Source of the DNA: Flammula alnicola
Taxonomy: Eukaryota > Basidiomycota > Agaricomycetes > Agaricales > Strophariaceae
Assembly (NCBI GenBank): GCA_015499995.1
Contig: JADNRV010000185.1
Location: forward strand, 1 to 64,000
Length of the DNA: 64,000 nucleotides
Reading direction: 5' to 3'
In this document: one piece after another, positions 22,341 through 34,705 of the stretch
How the letters are laid out: every line of letters begins with the position of its first letter
Position numbering within the stretch: the stretch's first letter is position 1
Notes under the pieces: generated by a model
What the model was told of the DNA's origin: nothing
The model's input: the letters and a program-made list of their open reading frames with translations, nothing else
The model's database searches: none
Translations under genes and position numbers: made by a program

Positions 22341-23232
22341 TTGGCTGGGCAAACGACTGAGGTGCATCGTGACGATACGATAAGTGTCCGCATTATGGAA
22401 ACAACGGGGTGGCATATTTACAGTAGAACGAAGAAATAAACAAGGTGGCGCTCATCAGGTGATACAGACGTGGCTACGGCGTAACGCCATTGGGTCTCGT
22501 GTCGCGTTTGCTTGAAATATTCCAACAGACCCAAGGGATTTCAACGAGAGAGTTAGCCAATGAATACATGCCGAATAAGAAACACGAAGTCAAGTCAAAG
22601 ACGACAGGGAGGAACACGTGGTACTCACTTGCGTATGTATCTATACATCGCAGCAGCATATCGTATGGAAGGTATGCTACCTCCCTTGGCCGCCCATTGT
22701 GCTCTCGCTAAATTCGCGCTGGAGATGGCAGACCTGCTGGGCACGACACGATGGACCGAGGCAAGAGACGATGCTGATTATGAAGCACCGAAAACTGCTA
22801 TCTAGGTGATACATGTGACCTGATCTAATCTAATCTTCCAGACTACAGTTTCAGCGCCCCGGTCCAGGACCGTCGATGCTAGATAAGGAGTAAGTAGACA
22901 ACTTCAATACATGTATTACTCGAGGATAACTACAAGACGATCCAGGTAAGTCGTGCGCGTGAGAAAGGATAGGCTGGCAAAACATCAGAGGCCAGCGCGA
23001 ACTCGCTGGATGCCTATTAATAGACGAGCTTTCTTCTTCTCCATGATAGTGGATCTAATCATTAACTCGCATCAGGACCCACAGACGCCCGATTCAAATG
23101 TGCCAAGGATAGCCAGGTCTGGATGGCAGTGCGTCACTCCACGAATGCTAAGCGAGACTTGTGCGAAACGCCGTTCTCCGTCGTATCTTTCCGCCCTCTT
23201 CACTCAGCTTCACACTTTCTCATTCCTTCACG
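22341..23232. other. intergenic, upstream of kinase-like gene
   Basis: No gene was supported. TCTAATCTAATC occurs at about 22823. No clear TATA box precedes the ATG at 23233; the leader from about 23185 is pyrimidine-rich, common in fungal promoters. Confidence 0.35.
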
Positions 23233-24103
23233 ATGCGCAAATTGGTGGCTTCTGCAGAGGTATGGGACGACGAGGGCTATCAAAGCCTCTCAGTCGTCTA
23301 CACAGAGGGTTCGAACACCTACATAGCCCAGATCCTTGGTGTTAGAGACATAACGGACTCCCCCGACGCTCTCAACAAACTCAGTGGAAACCTTGTTCCT
23401 GTAAACCACATATACCCCGTCTGGCTAGAAGGCCTGACTGAAGTCCAGCAACCCATCCCATTTGAGATCCACGTCAAAACGCCACTCAATGGACTTGTGT
23501 CGTACAATGGTGACCCAGCCGCGGCAAATTCGCTTTTGGCGGAGGTTGCGATCTACGAACTGATTTCAAAGAACCCGCATCCCAACGTGTGCACATACCA
23601 TGGATGCATCCGCGCAGAAGATCGGGTGATGGGTTTATGCATTCAGAAATACACATGTTCCTTGTCGGACGTTATCCATGGCAGAATCCCAGAAGATCAG
23701 TAAGTAGGCATACATACTCTGAAAGTTAACGATGACATTAATTTTCTATCCTCTTTCCAGATGCCCACCCATCGACGCCGATAGCATCATCTCGGGCATT
23801 GAAACCGGGTTAGATCACATCCACTCCTTAGGTCTTGTGCACGACGACATCAGCCCCAGCAACATCATGCTCGACGACGCCGGAAATTCGATCATCATCG
23901 ACTTCAACACCTGCGTCGCTATTGGTGCGCCTTCCGTAGGAGGGACGCCTGGCTGGTCGAAGTGGCACAAGACCGTCGCGTCCATTGAGAATGATACATA
24001 CAGCTTCGACCTCGTCGTAAAGTTTATTCGAGGCGAATATGATGGACAGCATTATGAGTGGGAAGAAACTTCACCTCAGGCTCTCGAATCGGAAGGGAAG
24101 TAG
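23233..24103 (+). CDS. protein-kinase-like protein with degenerate catalytic motifs
   Basis: Exons 23233-23699 and 23761-24103 (61-nt phase-2 intron), 269 residues. The C-terminal half shows a kinase catalytic loop, GLVHDDISPSNIMLDD: His183-Asp184-Asp185 in place of HRD, with the usual loop lysine replaced by Ser187 and Asn190 kept, followed by IIIDFNTC, where DFG has become Asp203-Phe204-Asn205. The catalytic and metal-binding aspartates are therefore present. The N-terminal lobe is atypical: no clear glycine loop, though LLAEVAIYELI resembles helix C and HPNVCTYHGC the strand after it. The protein ends soon after the activation segment, so the substrate-binding lobe is truncated (about 269 versus 300 or more). 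Such proteins are common, often multicopy, in Agaricomycetes. It may be a pseudokinase or small atypical kinase. Flanked by a 380-bp direct repeat. Confidence 0.75.
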
Positions 24104-24155
24104 TGTAGATGGTAGATACCTGGTAAGTCAGGTGTGCCATCTTGCTTCGATTTTT

Positions 24156-24541
24156 GCACACGGCCCGCCCGAGCATAGGCGCCCATAGTGCTAAGACCCT
24201 TCGTTCACTGTGACGGGCACATGGGTGTTGGAAGAATGGAATTGGGGAGCATTGTTCTGAAGTCCGAGAAGAGGGAAGTCGGACAGAACGTAAGGACATC
24301 GCTGTACCATATCTTTGCGCTAGGAGCATTTTTTTCCTGCTGCGTGTAAGCAACGTGATGACGATTGGTTGTGATGTTGAGTTCCTGATGCAGTGATAAC
24401 AATGATGATAGATCTACGCAGCCCCAGCAGGGAACCTTTTTACGAGGCGGACTTTCTCCTTACAGCATGACATGTAGGGATCCCGATATTATATCCAGGG
24501 CTGTGAGAGATGCATTTGTTCCATTTGGGAACTTCAGATTG
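24156..24541. repeat. 380-bp direct repeat, copy 2
   Basis: Same-orientation match to 21963-22340, beginning 52 bp after the stop codon of the kinase-like gene. It contains a short insertion (about 24429-24441) absent from copy 1. Confidence 0.8.
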
Positions 24542-24917
24542 TCTCCTCAGAACGAGCTTAAACAATCGCCTTGTCCTGCTTGGCACCGTACCGCTTTTTA
24601 TGAATATTTCAGAGTCGAAACTGTACTTCATGGTGATTATTCCGTCGATCTGTCATAAAAATGCATGCTAGTACACCGGAAGTGCGCTGAGATTAGGAGG
24701 GCATCGGATTTGCGTGTCGATGTTACACACACAGATCGAGTCACTGAGCGGCATGGCCCTAATAAATGGCTTCGTCCGGGTGTCAGGAAAGACCCAAATC
24801 CGAGCGACAACACGAGTTTACTCCATTATAAAACGCCTTCCCCACATTTCCCCCTGCTCTTTCACTCCACTCATCGACAACCCACCCTTCCTGCTTATCA
24901 TTCCACACCGCGAAACC

Positions 24918-27179
24918 ATGGCTTTCCATCATACTCGGTCTCAGTACCCTGAAGAACTCGTGGATATGACCCCCTTTGACCCAATCCCCGACCAACACCA
25001 GCTATACGGTAAGAGTCTGCCAGAGCCAGGATAAGCAAACTCTTATTGACAGTCCTGGAAGATCCCTCAATCGATTGGACGTTCTTTGGTTGCGGTCCTA
25101 CGACGCCACCATCAGCTGACCTGGGCGAACTGCACGCGCACCATCCAAACACAATGTCAGCGGCACCTGTCGTCCACGCCTGTCCCAACCCCTTGGACGA
25201 GCATGGCGACATCTTCAAGATCGTGCCCCACAATGGAGGGATCGAACAATCTGTGTATGAGAGTAAGTGTCTTTGTATAAGGATTAGAAAACTCTCATTA
25301 ACGTTTGTCAAAGACGCCACAGTTGGCTCGACATATGGTCTTATAACTCCACCATTGGAGGTCGGCGAACTGGACACTGTCGATATAAGCACGGTTTCTG
25401 CGCCGCACGTAGTCGACACCGATCCCAACCACTTCCTTTATATCGACTACATTGAGCAAGGTCAGAGACTTCCACCGTGTTGACCAACCTGGATCACTTA
25501 AGAGCTATGACAGAAATCCCATTCGACCAAACGTCCACCGCCTACGGTCTTTGGACCCCCCCTTCTGAGCCCCAAGTCCTGACCCCCTTCGAAGATCTTG
25601 GTGATCTCTTTTATATTGTGCCCTCCGATGGTACCATCGAACCCTTAGAGCAGAGTAAGAGGCTTCCACTTTAAGGATTAGAATGCAATCACTTACAGTA
25701 GCTCCAAAGTGCCCTTTAATCCGACACCACCTCCTGAACCGCAACTCGTGCCGGCCCCCTTCGATGATTTTGGTGGTACGTTTGATACCGCGCCCTCTGA
25801 TGGAGGAATCGAACAACCCTTGGAGCATAGTGAGCATCTTCAGCCATGAGGAGTCGAATGTCATCGCTTACAGTAACTGCCTAGTCCCCTTTAGTCTTGC
25901 ACCCCTGGCCCCGCATGACGAGCAAGGTCCCCCGATCGAATGGTGGTCCTTAGATGACCCATTCTCCAGCTAGTGAGTCCTGTATCTGTACCAGCGATCA
26001 GCACTCCTTACTCTCTGGATATCGACATAGTAGCGGGATCGGACCATATCAGCAGCCTGCACAAGACTCCCAGGGCGTTCTCGGCCTTTCATTCGAGAGC
26101 GTCGATGCTCCCTATGAACAGGAAGCATATCAAAGTAGGGCATATCGACGATTTCTGAGCCAAAACGCGTTGACTTAAAGTGCATTTTACAGGCGCCACC
26201 TGGAACTTGGGACTACTGCTATCTGAATTCGAGCCACCCAGCACATTGGGGAAGAAAGTGACATCTTCCACGATGAACCGCGCGAATCAGAGTAAGACTC
26301 TTCAACCCGTCATCTCAGTTGCACTCCATTGATCGCACTGCAATCCGTTAGGCGCGCCCATCCCTTCTGCCTCGGCCATCATCAACGATCGAAGTGTAAC
26401 GAACGTGAGGCATGACTCGAGCCCGTCTCGAGCCCATCCCCCTACGTATCGCAGAAGAGCGTCGTGGCAACCCCAACAGAACGTAGGCCAGCCGAACAGG
26501 AATGAGACCTACCCAGGCCATGGAAGCAACACTCGTCCTAGATATCGCATGAAAGACGATAGCCTCCGCTCCAAAGAAGATAATCGTCCGAAAAATATGA
26601 AATTTGTCCCATACGCTGGGCCGGATATAATGACCAGCTCCAACGTTAAAGTTGTTGAGCATGAAAGGCCGCAAACAACCACAAGGCAAAGGTATTTTGC
26701 GACGATCTCTTCTTAAGTAGGCAGATCTAATGGGTTTCATAGTGTTTCGAACTCGGAGGTGGCATCTCGACCGCCACCTGCGACGGTGGTGGGAGGGAGG
26801 GAGAGCAATCCGAAGAAGAGGAGGATGGACTCACCGTCGCTAGATGATCAAGAGGGAGTGCGAACGAGGAAGAAGATGAAACGGATATCAAGCACGCCAG
26901 CCACGCAGTCCGCACCTTCCCCGTCGCGGTCCAAAGTCCCGCCGCATTCCACAACGCCTTCGTCCGATCCCTCCAACGGCAGCTCCACGGCTTTGAAAAA
27001 TGCACGTGGGTCTCGAATCCAGAAAACGTCGCCAACTGACTCCCGAAAGAAACCGTTTACATGGACAGGCATGATCCTAAACTGCAACGGAATGTGAGTT
27101 AAACCCAGTCTCATGCAACGCCTCAAACTGACGATAGATAAGGCCAGGGAAAAAGAACGAATGGCGCCATTATTCATAG
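24918..27179 (+). CDS. hypothetical protein built of tandemly duplicated phase-1 exons
   Basis: Exons: 24918-25008, 25053-25262, 25314-25460, 25514-25654, 25710-25829, 25885-25972, 26031-26134, 26193-26291, then 26352 onward. Every junction except 6/7 is phase 1 (usually A|GT). Exons 2-6 encode variants of one 40-50-residue unit, e.g. PPSEPQVLTPFEDLGDLFYI with VPSDGTIEPLEQ and PPPEPQLVPAPFDDFGGTFD with APSDGGIEQPLEH. Exon 9 read through stops at 26716 (454 aa). Removing a possible 51-nt intron 26692-26742 keeps the frame open for 117 more codons with basic clusters (NPKKRRMD, RTRKKMKR) like nuclear signals; a last intron 27094-27142 gives 575 aa, ending 27179. TATA (24827) lies about 90 bp upstream. 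No known domain; Pro/Asp/Ser-rich, probably disordered. A nuclear role is inference. Confidence 0.65.
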
Positions 27180-28917
27180 TTGGCTATATCCAGCCGGTGG
27201 CCTCGTTCAGTCACCCTGGATGCCGTGCACGTTTGGGGCCGCCCTGATTCATCGTCGTTGGCAGTGCAAGGATAGAGAATATGCAGGTAGACGAGATAAG
27301 TTATCAGCGGTGCGAGGAAGAGAGTAGTAGCCTAGATGGGTTCGGATAGCGATATTTATAGTGATTATCGATGAGGCATGGGCAAATGAAAGATGTCTTG
27401 CCGTAGGATGGAAAAAAAAATTGTGATGGATTGGGATGTCATATCGTGGGAATAACAACCGCATTTAGATACCCTTCAGCTTCAACGCTGCCCCCATGCC
27501 ACACACTGAACATTGTCACGGTTCTCGAGCTCGATAGGTACCGGCGATCCACCCTGGACCGAAGAGTTGGATGATTGGCCGAGGCACTGTCTTCGGCGAT
27601 ATCTTTCAAGGGGGGCGGCGAAAGTCTATGCCTGACGATTCAACCCGAAAAATTCAAATCGAGCACGGCGCCGTCACCTACACCTGGTTTGAGACAGAGT
27701 ATTTCAGGCATACTGATGATCTATTATTTGTGGTTGCAGCGGTACTCTTAGCTTCATGTCAGGCGAGGCAGCCAACTTGATCATATTGCGTGACGATGTA
27801 TCCAAGCAATATCAAAGCAGTATGGGCGGGCCTCAAGGTTCTCGAGACAAGAGTCAAACGAAAGATCTCAATCAGAAAGTATACATATATAACATACGTT
27901 CGCACATCACAAGAAAAACAGGTAAGCGGATGCAGAGAGGTGTAGACGAGCATGAGGAAGATAAAGCTAGAGAGATATCCGAGAGAAAAGGGGCGACTTC
28001 AAAAAGACAAACACAAAGAAATGTTCATATTCGTAACTGTAAAGAATACGTATACGTATAATCTGGAATCTGTAAGAAACAGAGGTAGGAAGAGACGGAA
28101 ATAAGGAAATAAAGAAAAAAAGAAAACATCGCCGCGGATTGTATGGACTTGACGACGACGACGGGTCTACAGGTGTCAGTGCCAAGGAGCACATCAGAGA
28201 CGAAGTCGACATGTACATGAGACGATCAGTGAAGAGAGAGACAAGAAAAATAAAAAAAGGAGTAAACGTAACTGTAGCAGAATGACGGACACGTTTGGTA
28301 TCAAAAAAAGGGGGGTTGATCAGCATCGCTGGGGAAGTGGGGGTCTGGGACGGAGCGCGTGGTCGGTGGGTATGTATAGAGGGATAGCAATCGTGAATAA
28401 AGATAATGCAGAGATCTAGGGGATGAAGAGAAGGAGAGGGGGAAGGAGCAGCGAGCAGTGGCGGTTGGGTTTACATGTCTGGGTGGGCGGAGTCAAGGGC
28501 TAAGACGACGTTGAAAAATATGGCACATGTGAACAAGTAGACAAAACGAGAGGCGGGCAGCATTGAGGGCACTATGAAGGTGAAAGTGGGATGCGATGGA
28601 GTAGGCCAGGCATAACCACTGACACGGCGGAAAGCAGTAGTATCCTTTTGTTTTGAGCGGAGAAGTCGTCCATTGTGGTACACGGAAAGGAAGGAAAATG
28701 AAGCGAGTAAGGTCGTATACGCGAATTGTTGGAAGTTGGGTATGACGCGACTAGCTGTAAGTTTGAAGAGGGAGAACCGACCAAAAGCCCAAGAGGAATC
28801 CGAAGAAAGAAAAAAGCGTAGAGGAGAGACCAAATAAAGGAGGCGTCGTTCGAGCGTCGCAATTAGATTTTAGAGATAAATCACGACGAGAATCAGAGCG
28901 AGTAACCACGCTCAAAT
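27180..28917. other. intergenic / 3' region of the minus-strand membrane-protein gene
   Basis: No gene was supported. 28740-28917 is the conserved 3' flank of the neighbouring minus-strand gene, copied at 12770-12960. Purine-rich tracts fill 27940-28480. A plus frame at 27571-27780 has no recognised motif. Confidence 0.4.
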
Positions 28918-31585
28918 TCACTCATTGGCAACCTAAGAATTAATAAATATATCAGCAACCCTGCCACCACCAAATTCACTAAAGAGATAAGAAATACGCA
29001 CCTTCAACACCCTCCTCGGGGGCTCATCTTCCTCATCACTATTATCTCGCTCATCATACTCATGCTTCCCATGCCCCGCCGACGACGTGGCACCCTCAAA
29101 CGGATTGGGCAAATTCCCACCAGCACCGCCCGCCGCCGCACCTGCACCAGCAGCAGTCGGCCCCTCCGCAATGTACCCTCCATACGCATCATCTTCATCG
29201 TCGCCTGAAACCGAGTACCGGTTGCCGTGTTGCGCTGCCTGCTGTTGGCCCTGGGGTTGATATTGTTGAGGTTGCTGCTGGTACGCGCCACCTTGTTGCT
29301 GGTAATGCGACGCATACGCGCCTGCAGGCACGGGCATTGCACCCTCACGGTTGGTCGTAGACCTGCTCCTATCCACATTCGCATACTCCGAAGACGGCGC
29401 GCGCTGGTGCAGCCCCGGCTGCTGGCTGTACGGCTGGTACTGCGAGTTATACGCCTGCTGCTGCTGCCCGTTGGTGTTGTTATACTGCGATTGCCCTCTC
29501 GCGAGCATTCCAGCTCCAGCCACGTGTGCGCCCATGCCCGCCGCCTCGAGGATCTCCAGGTTCGGGTTCCTTCCTCCAGCATTATACTGATCAGGTACAG
29601 GCGGCACCGACTGCCCAGTGGGAGCAGCGAACGCCGCATACGGGGATCCTCCATCCTGCAGGGCCGCGGCATAGCTCCCGTCCGATCGCTGCATGCTCCT
29701 CGCCCTCGCCACTCCGATTCCTGCCGCACCCGCCGACCCAGCACCAGCAGCCCCTGCAGCGTACGGGTCATATATCTCCCCGGGGCCCACACCTTGCCCC
29801 ATCTCGCGCATCCCATACGACTCCTGCCCGTGTCCGACGCTCATCGGCGGCTGCCCATACGTCCCGTGGCTGCTCACGTCCGAGAACTGCCCTCCTCCTC
29901 CGCCATTGCCTCCGCTCGGGTTGCCATACCCACCGCGGCCGTACCGATCGTCTTCCTCGTCGTCTAGGAATACGGGATTCGGAGCAGACGCGGCCTCTCG
30001 CGTCGCCTCCGCGAGCTCCTGGTCGAACTTGCGTGCCCGCCGACGCCGGATGCCGTTGGTGACCAGGGCGATGATCACTACGAGCACGATCAGCCCGACG
30101 ACGGTGAATACACCCGCGACGGCGCCGGTGTTGGCGAAGAATCTGTTGGTGGAGTGGAATTGTTAGCATTTCAGTTCATTCAAAGGGTAGAGACGAAATA
30201 AAAATAGAGCAGATAAGCGGAACACACAAACACAGAGACATATGGCTCAATTCGATGGCAAGAACACACAGAAACGAAGGCGTGCCTCGTAGGGAAGGGA
30301 AGGGCAGGAAGTAGGAAGGTACCAAGGTGAATCTCCAACGCATATGAATAGAACGTAGTTTGTTCATGGCCGCCACATCGAAAAAGAAAACCAGGAACAT
30401 GATTAATATAAATGGTGTGCTGCGAAACCACAAAGCGAGAGAATCAAAAAGGAGGCCAAGGAAATCCCGGCTGAGCACCATGGGACTGACAAGGAACGGT
30501 AAATCACAGAAAAAAATGTGCGGCACAAGATATTTCGAACGAACACCGTCGCCGCCATAGGCACGTTGGAAAGTCCGCAAAAGATGGTAATGAGCGCCCA
30601 ATGATAAATTGATGGTATTCTAATGATCGGAAAGTGATCGAACAGAAGGCGGGAAGCTCGGGCGGGATAATGCAGCCCAATCCACGGAAACAAAGCCATT
30701 GCTGGATGGAGTCATCGAGACCATACATACAGAAGGTGCATGAATCGAGAGAAAAAACATGATAACCGTCAAAAATGACAATAGTGCAGAGACCATTTCG
30801 TAGATTAAAAGGTGGGGCATAAATCACGATGAATGACCGGTCACGATCGGAAGGGCAGGCAGAAAGCGGAGGGTTCACGGAGATGAATCATCGAGCACTT
30901 CGAGCGCGACGAGACCAGTAAGGAATGGCCAAGTGCAGGGAAATGAATATTCCGGAGAAAGTGTTAGGAAACGCATGGCATCAAGAAATCAAAGATGGAC
31001 GGACCATCCAGAACCATCAACACAATAGATGGCAACAAAATCGACAAGCCGAAATGATGAAACAGATACGAGCAGAACACTCACGATTTCGATTTCGTCG
31101 AAGCTGCACTGCTAGCGGTCGGCGTTGCGCTCCCCGATGAAGATATGAACGTCGTCGAAAACTGCGTCACGACTGGTCCCTTGGTGGTGGTGGTGGTCGG
31201 CAAAGTGGGTGGCGACGTAGTTGGGGTCGTCTGCACCACAGGAGTTGTGGTGCTGGGTGCATTCGTCGTTGTCGATGGCGTGGTAGTGGTAGTGGTGGTC
31301 GAAGACGAGGAGCCACCAGTGCTGGAAGATGGAGTCGTGGTTGTAGGTGGGATTACGGCGGTGGTGGTTGGAGGCGCAGCGGTGCTCGACGGTGTGGTCG
31401 AGGATGAAGAAGGGGCCGATGGAGTCGACGAAGGTCCCGAGCTATAAATCCAACATCATTCGGCTTTGCTTCCCCCACGATATGCCTTTGAGAACTCACG
31501 GGACGGACGATGAAGAACCTCCTACACATCGCTCGTCAGCTCGGTGCGGCGTGTGATTTGATCAACACTTACCAGAAGTCGCCAT
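28918..31585 (-). CDS. single-pass membrane protein, Ser/Thr-rich exterior (Mid2/Wsc-like layout)
   Basis: Minus strand, five exons: 31585-31573 (13 nt), 31521-31500 (22 nt), 31441-31085, 30142-29002 and 28932-28918; 515 residues. Residues 1-130 are Ser/Thr/Pro-rich (probably O-mannosylated, extracellular). A transmembrane helix follows at about 139-158 (VAGVFTVVGLIVLVVIIALV), then RRRRARKF and a conserved ELAEATREAA stretch, a Gly/Tyr/Gln-rich cytoplasmic tail and an acidic end, DERDNSDEEDEPPRRVLK, closed by VANE. There is no cleavable signal peptide, so a reverse-signal-anchor topology is likely. The layout resembles cell-wall-stress sensors, but no WSC or Mid2 domain is recognised. Intron 3 (30143-31084) is 942 nt, far longer than others here. 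A decayed copy of the 3' end lies at 12745-13258. Confidence 0.75.
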
Positions 31586-32515
31586 TGTTATATTTTTTTT
31601 ACAGATAAATAGAGGACACTAGAGCATGCAGATGTGTAAAAGAGCGTGTATCCGTAGCGAGAACGAGTACGGAGGTCTGAAAGAGCTGGCGAGCTGGGAG
31701 AAAAGAGGACCTTGACAGCGTGAAATTTGGGATGGGAAATGTATCATGAGGTTCTTTACGTAAGCAAATAAAACGGGTCAGGCGGATGTTCAAACAAGGC
31801 GCACCACGCGCAACTTGAGGTTCTCCGGGGGGCTCTCGGGCCTTGAACATGAACCTCAGTCCTACTGCTAGGTCGAAATCACCAGGAATAGCTCTCTAAA
31901 ATTACCTTAGACTTGTCATTCTCTGCTGCGATTTGCCTTTATTTTTATTTTGCGACGATGATGCAGCCGGTCTTATAATTTACCATACCAAACGTACATC
32001 TTTTCCTATTTGTTTAAGTTTTATTCATTATCTTAGTTATCCAGTACCTACACGGAGCATGCTGAGCGTCATTGAAGATCGGTGCCAAGCGTCAGTCTAA
32101 TTAGGGAATCATTCCCTTACTAGGAAAACCCTGGACAGATTTGCAAATTTTAAAACAAAAATGCCTGTGTTGAACATTACTGCCAGATCGCCAACCTGTG
32201 AGTCGGCACGGCTGTTTTCTTCAGTACACTAGGCAGGGTCCAGCCCGAAAAACAATTCGATGGAAGAGAGTTTTTGCCAAGCTGACCGAGCCAAATTGGC
32301 CAAGACAAGTCCCAATTGCAACTACATACGCTTGTCGCGTCTCGCGATATTTTGTGCCAAAGTACACGAACAGTCTATGGTTTCTATGTCTATATGGGAT
32401 ATTAAAAAGGATGAAAACATTGATGGGAAAAGAGCGAAGGAATGGAAGAGTGTGGGGTATACTAGCAATGGGAAGGAAAGGGAAATAGTCACTGAAATTT
32501 TTGAGACATGGATAA
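31586..32515. other. intergenic; promoter of the membrane-protein gene
   Basis: Upstream region of the minus-strand gene ending at 31585. No coding sequence was supported: frames at 32198-32625 overlap on both strands and lack motifs. Confidence 0.35.
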
Positions 32516-33821
32516 CTAGTAAGGATCCATATCGAAGCGAATGTGAACGCCCCGGGCGCGGATGGCTGGTAATTGTTCCTCCACAATCGTTTTTGCCGAA
32601 ACCTTCAAGCCGGGTGCAGACCTGAAGCGCGCACAGAACACGACGGATTTGAGACCATCAAACTCGGATTTTGATAGCATCTGATCGAGGGCGGACCAGT
32701 CGCTCCCGCATGCGACCAGTTCTACCGCCTTCAGGAACATACATTCGATGATCAGGTGGTGGAACAGCGACCCCGAAGATATCTGCTGCAGAAGGACAAG
32801 CAGTTCCGAGAATACGGGTTGGGCCTCGGAGTGAAAGTTAACCATAAACTGGAGCGTCTGTAGACGTGAGAGAATACCGATGTCGATAGGCGCCGGAGGA
32901 CCTGCAGGAAGGTTGTATGTTCATTAACATCAAAAATTATACGACGTGTAACGAAATGACTCAACAGGTCGCAGGTTCACGCGGACGGAGGGAGGGACGC
33001 CATTCAAGATCCGTGATGCTACTCGCAGCCCACTGCATTAATCCCCACAGTTCAACGATCGTCGTGGTATCCTGGTTGTTCACCATAGCGACACGGAGTG
33101 CAATAAGCGTCGGATGGGGGGACAAGGAGAGGATGCTCCGTAATACGAGCAACGTCGTTGGGGAAGGAGCTTTGAGAATCAACGATTCCAATCGAGGAGT
33201 CGAAATGGATGCTATGCTGAGCACAACCGGGAGGGAGGAGGTAAGGGCTAAATCGTGGACGGTGACGTCGTTCAGTTCCAAGTGCTTCATAACCGCAAGT
33301 GAAACGAGCAGCGTCGGCGGGAAATTATAAATGTGATTGAGTGAATAGGAGATAAGTGATGGTCTTTTGGCCAGTTGCATGAGCGCGTGGCGTATGCATG
33401 GTTTGAAGCTCGTCCACGTTGGCTGGCCAGTATTGAAGGTCAACGAAAACGAATGGAGATTTGGGAGAAGATCCAACACATCACAGATGCTGTCCTCTGT
33501 CACCAGCCATGTCCAACTTTCCTTGTTTATATCCCACACGTAGGTATCCACGAGGCGGAGGTCCCGAACATAAGATCGAAAATTCGGCCGCTGCGAAAGG
33601 ATGCGGTACAGCCGTCGGTAATACTCCTCCCCAGATATGCAGCGGTCACCGAGATCGATGGTGTGGAAAAGTTTTTTCTGGCACCTATCAACGTAACAAG
33701 GAGATACGAGTGCCATCGTGCGCAAGGCCTGTTTGTCGTTCTGTCTGGCGACTTCATCGATGATGAGCTCCGCGATCTCCAAAGGAAGGTCGAGTGTGTT
33801 TTCCTGTGAGGATTCGGCCAT
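32516..33821 (-). CDS. F-box-like protein (paralog D, diverged)
   Basis: Minus strand, exon 1 33821-32966, 64-nt phase-1 intron 32965-32902, exon 2 32901-32516; 413 residues. F-box-like start [20 protein letters not shown], then [20 protein letters not shown], a Leu-rich middle and the post-intron segment [20 protein letters not shown], equivalent to P-I-N-V-G in paralogs A-C. The intron sits at the same site and phase, which supports common ancestry despite low identity. The ATG at 33821 is chosen because the F-box begins soon after ([15 protein letters not shown]); an in-frame ATG at 33914 would add 31 residues of Ser-rich sequence. No 187-aa partner is seen beside this copy. Presumed SCF adaptor. 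Confidence 0.8.
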
Positions 33822-34705
33822 GATCGGACAATAAAAGCGCTCCCTGTTGCCCAATGCAATTCCATGATGAGATATGGACCCCGAGGACGACGAATAGCTC
33901 ACCGACAAAACCATGCCAAAGACACCGCAAGGAATATGTAGAAATTCTTTATCTGTGAATTTTTAGATTGGGGAGATGATTGTTATCGAAGATACGAACT
34001 TCAAGCAGCCTGATACATGGTCGGAAACATAGGAGGTGCACAAGTGAAATCGACGAGCGCGTCGAACTAAAAATTACGTAAGGATCTGACAAATACCATG
34101 CGTCTTCGGCCCGGATGCCGTAAAATTTCTTACCTCCGACGGCGACAACTCAATTTGCGTCTGCAAGGATATCCGTCAAATTGGTTACATAGACGCCCAT
34201 ATCACTGAACCACGTTGTTTACCGGCGTCAACGTGCGGTCCTTATTTGATATCTCCGTTCCCCGGACCGAACGAACAATCGGATACCATTGTTCTCGGGA
34301 CGCACGCTCGTTAATTGGCTCTTCAGTCTCATGCCTCGCTTGAAACCGCAACTGTTTCCTTTTTCCCTGAGAGAAATGATGCATCACTCCCCTCGTCCAT
34401 TTCCTCCGACGCCTGTCCGCTTTCTCAATTAGCCAGTGAGACTTGGGCGTAGAGAAAGTCTAGAGATAGTCGAAGCGGAAACCGCCAACCCAGCGATCGC
34501 GAGTCGCGCATTTAAGCTCAAGCAATACTATAAACAATCGTGATCTCCTCAGTTAGAAATTCCGGGAGTTTCTACCCCAATCTATCTTGGCTCTTGAGCC
34601 GCTTCTTGTTTCGTGCAATAATATACGCTGCAAAGACTACGAAGAATGTATACTCTACCTCGTCCATATCTTACGCTTAACAGTAGTACCAACCCCGGGG
34701 CCCTC
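33822..34705. other. intergenic; promoter of F-box gene D
   Basis: No coding sequence or RNA gene was supported. The region precedes the minus-strand F-box gene on one side and the TIR element on the other. Confidence 0.35.

Noticed and set aside
29227..30166. Long plus-strand frames opposite the membrane-protein gene
   Set aside because: They are antisense shadows of a compositionally biased Gly/Gln/Ala-rich exon.
31145..31447. Val-rich plus-strand frame
   Set aside because: Antisense of the Ser/Thr-rich exon of the minus-strand gene; valine codons are the complement of ACC/ACG threonine codons.
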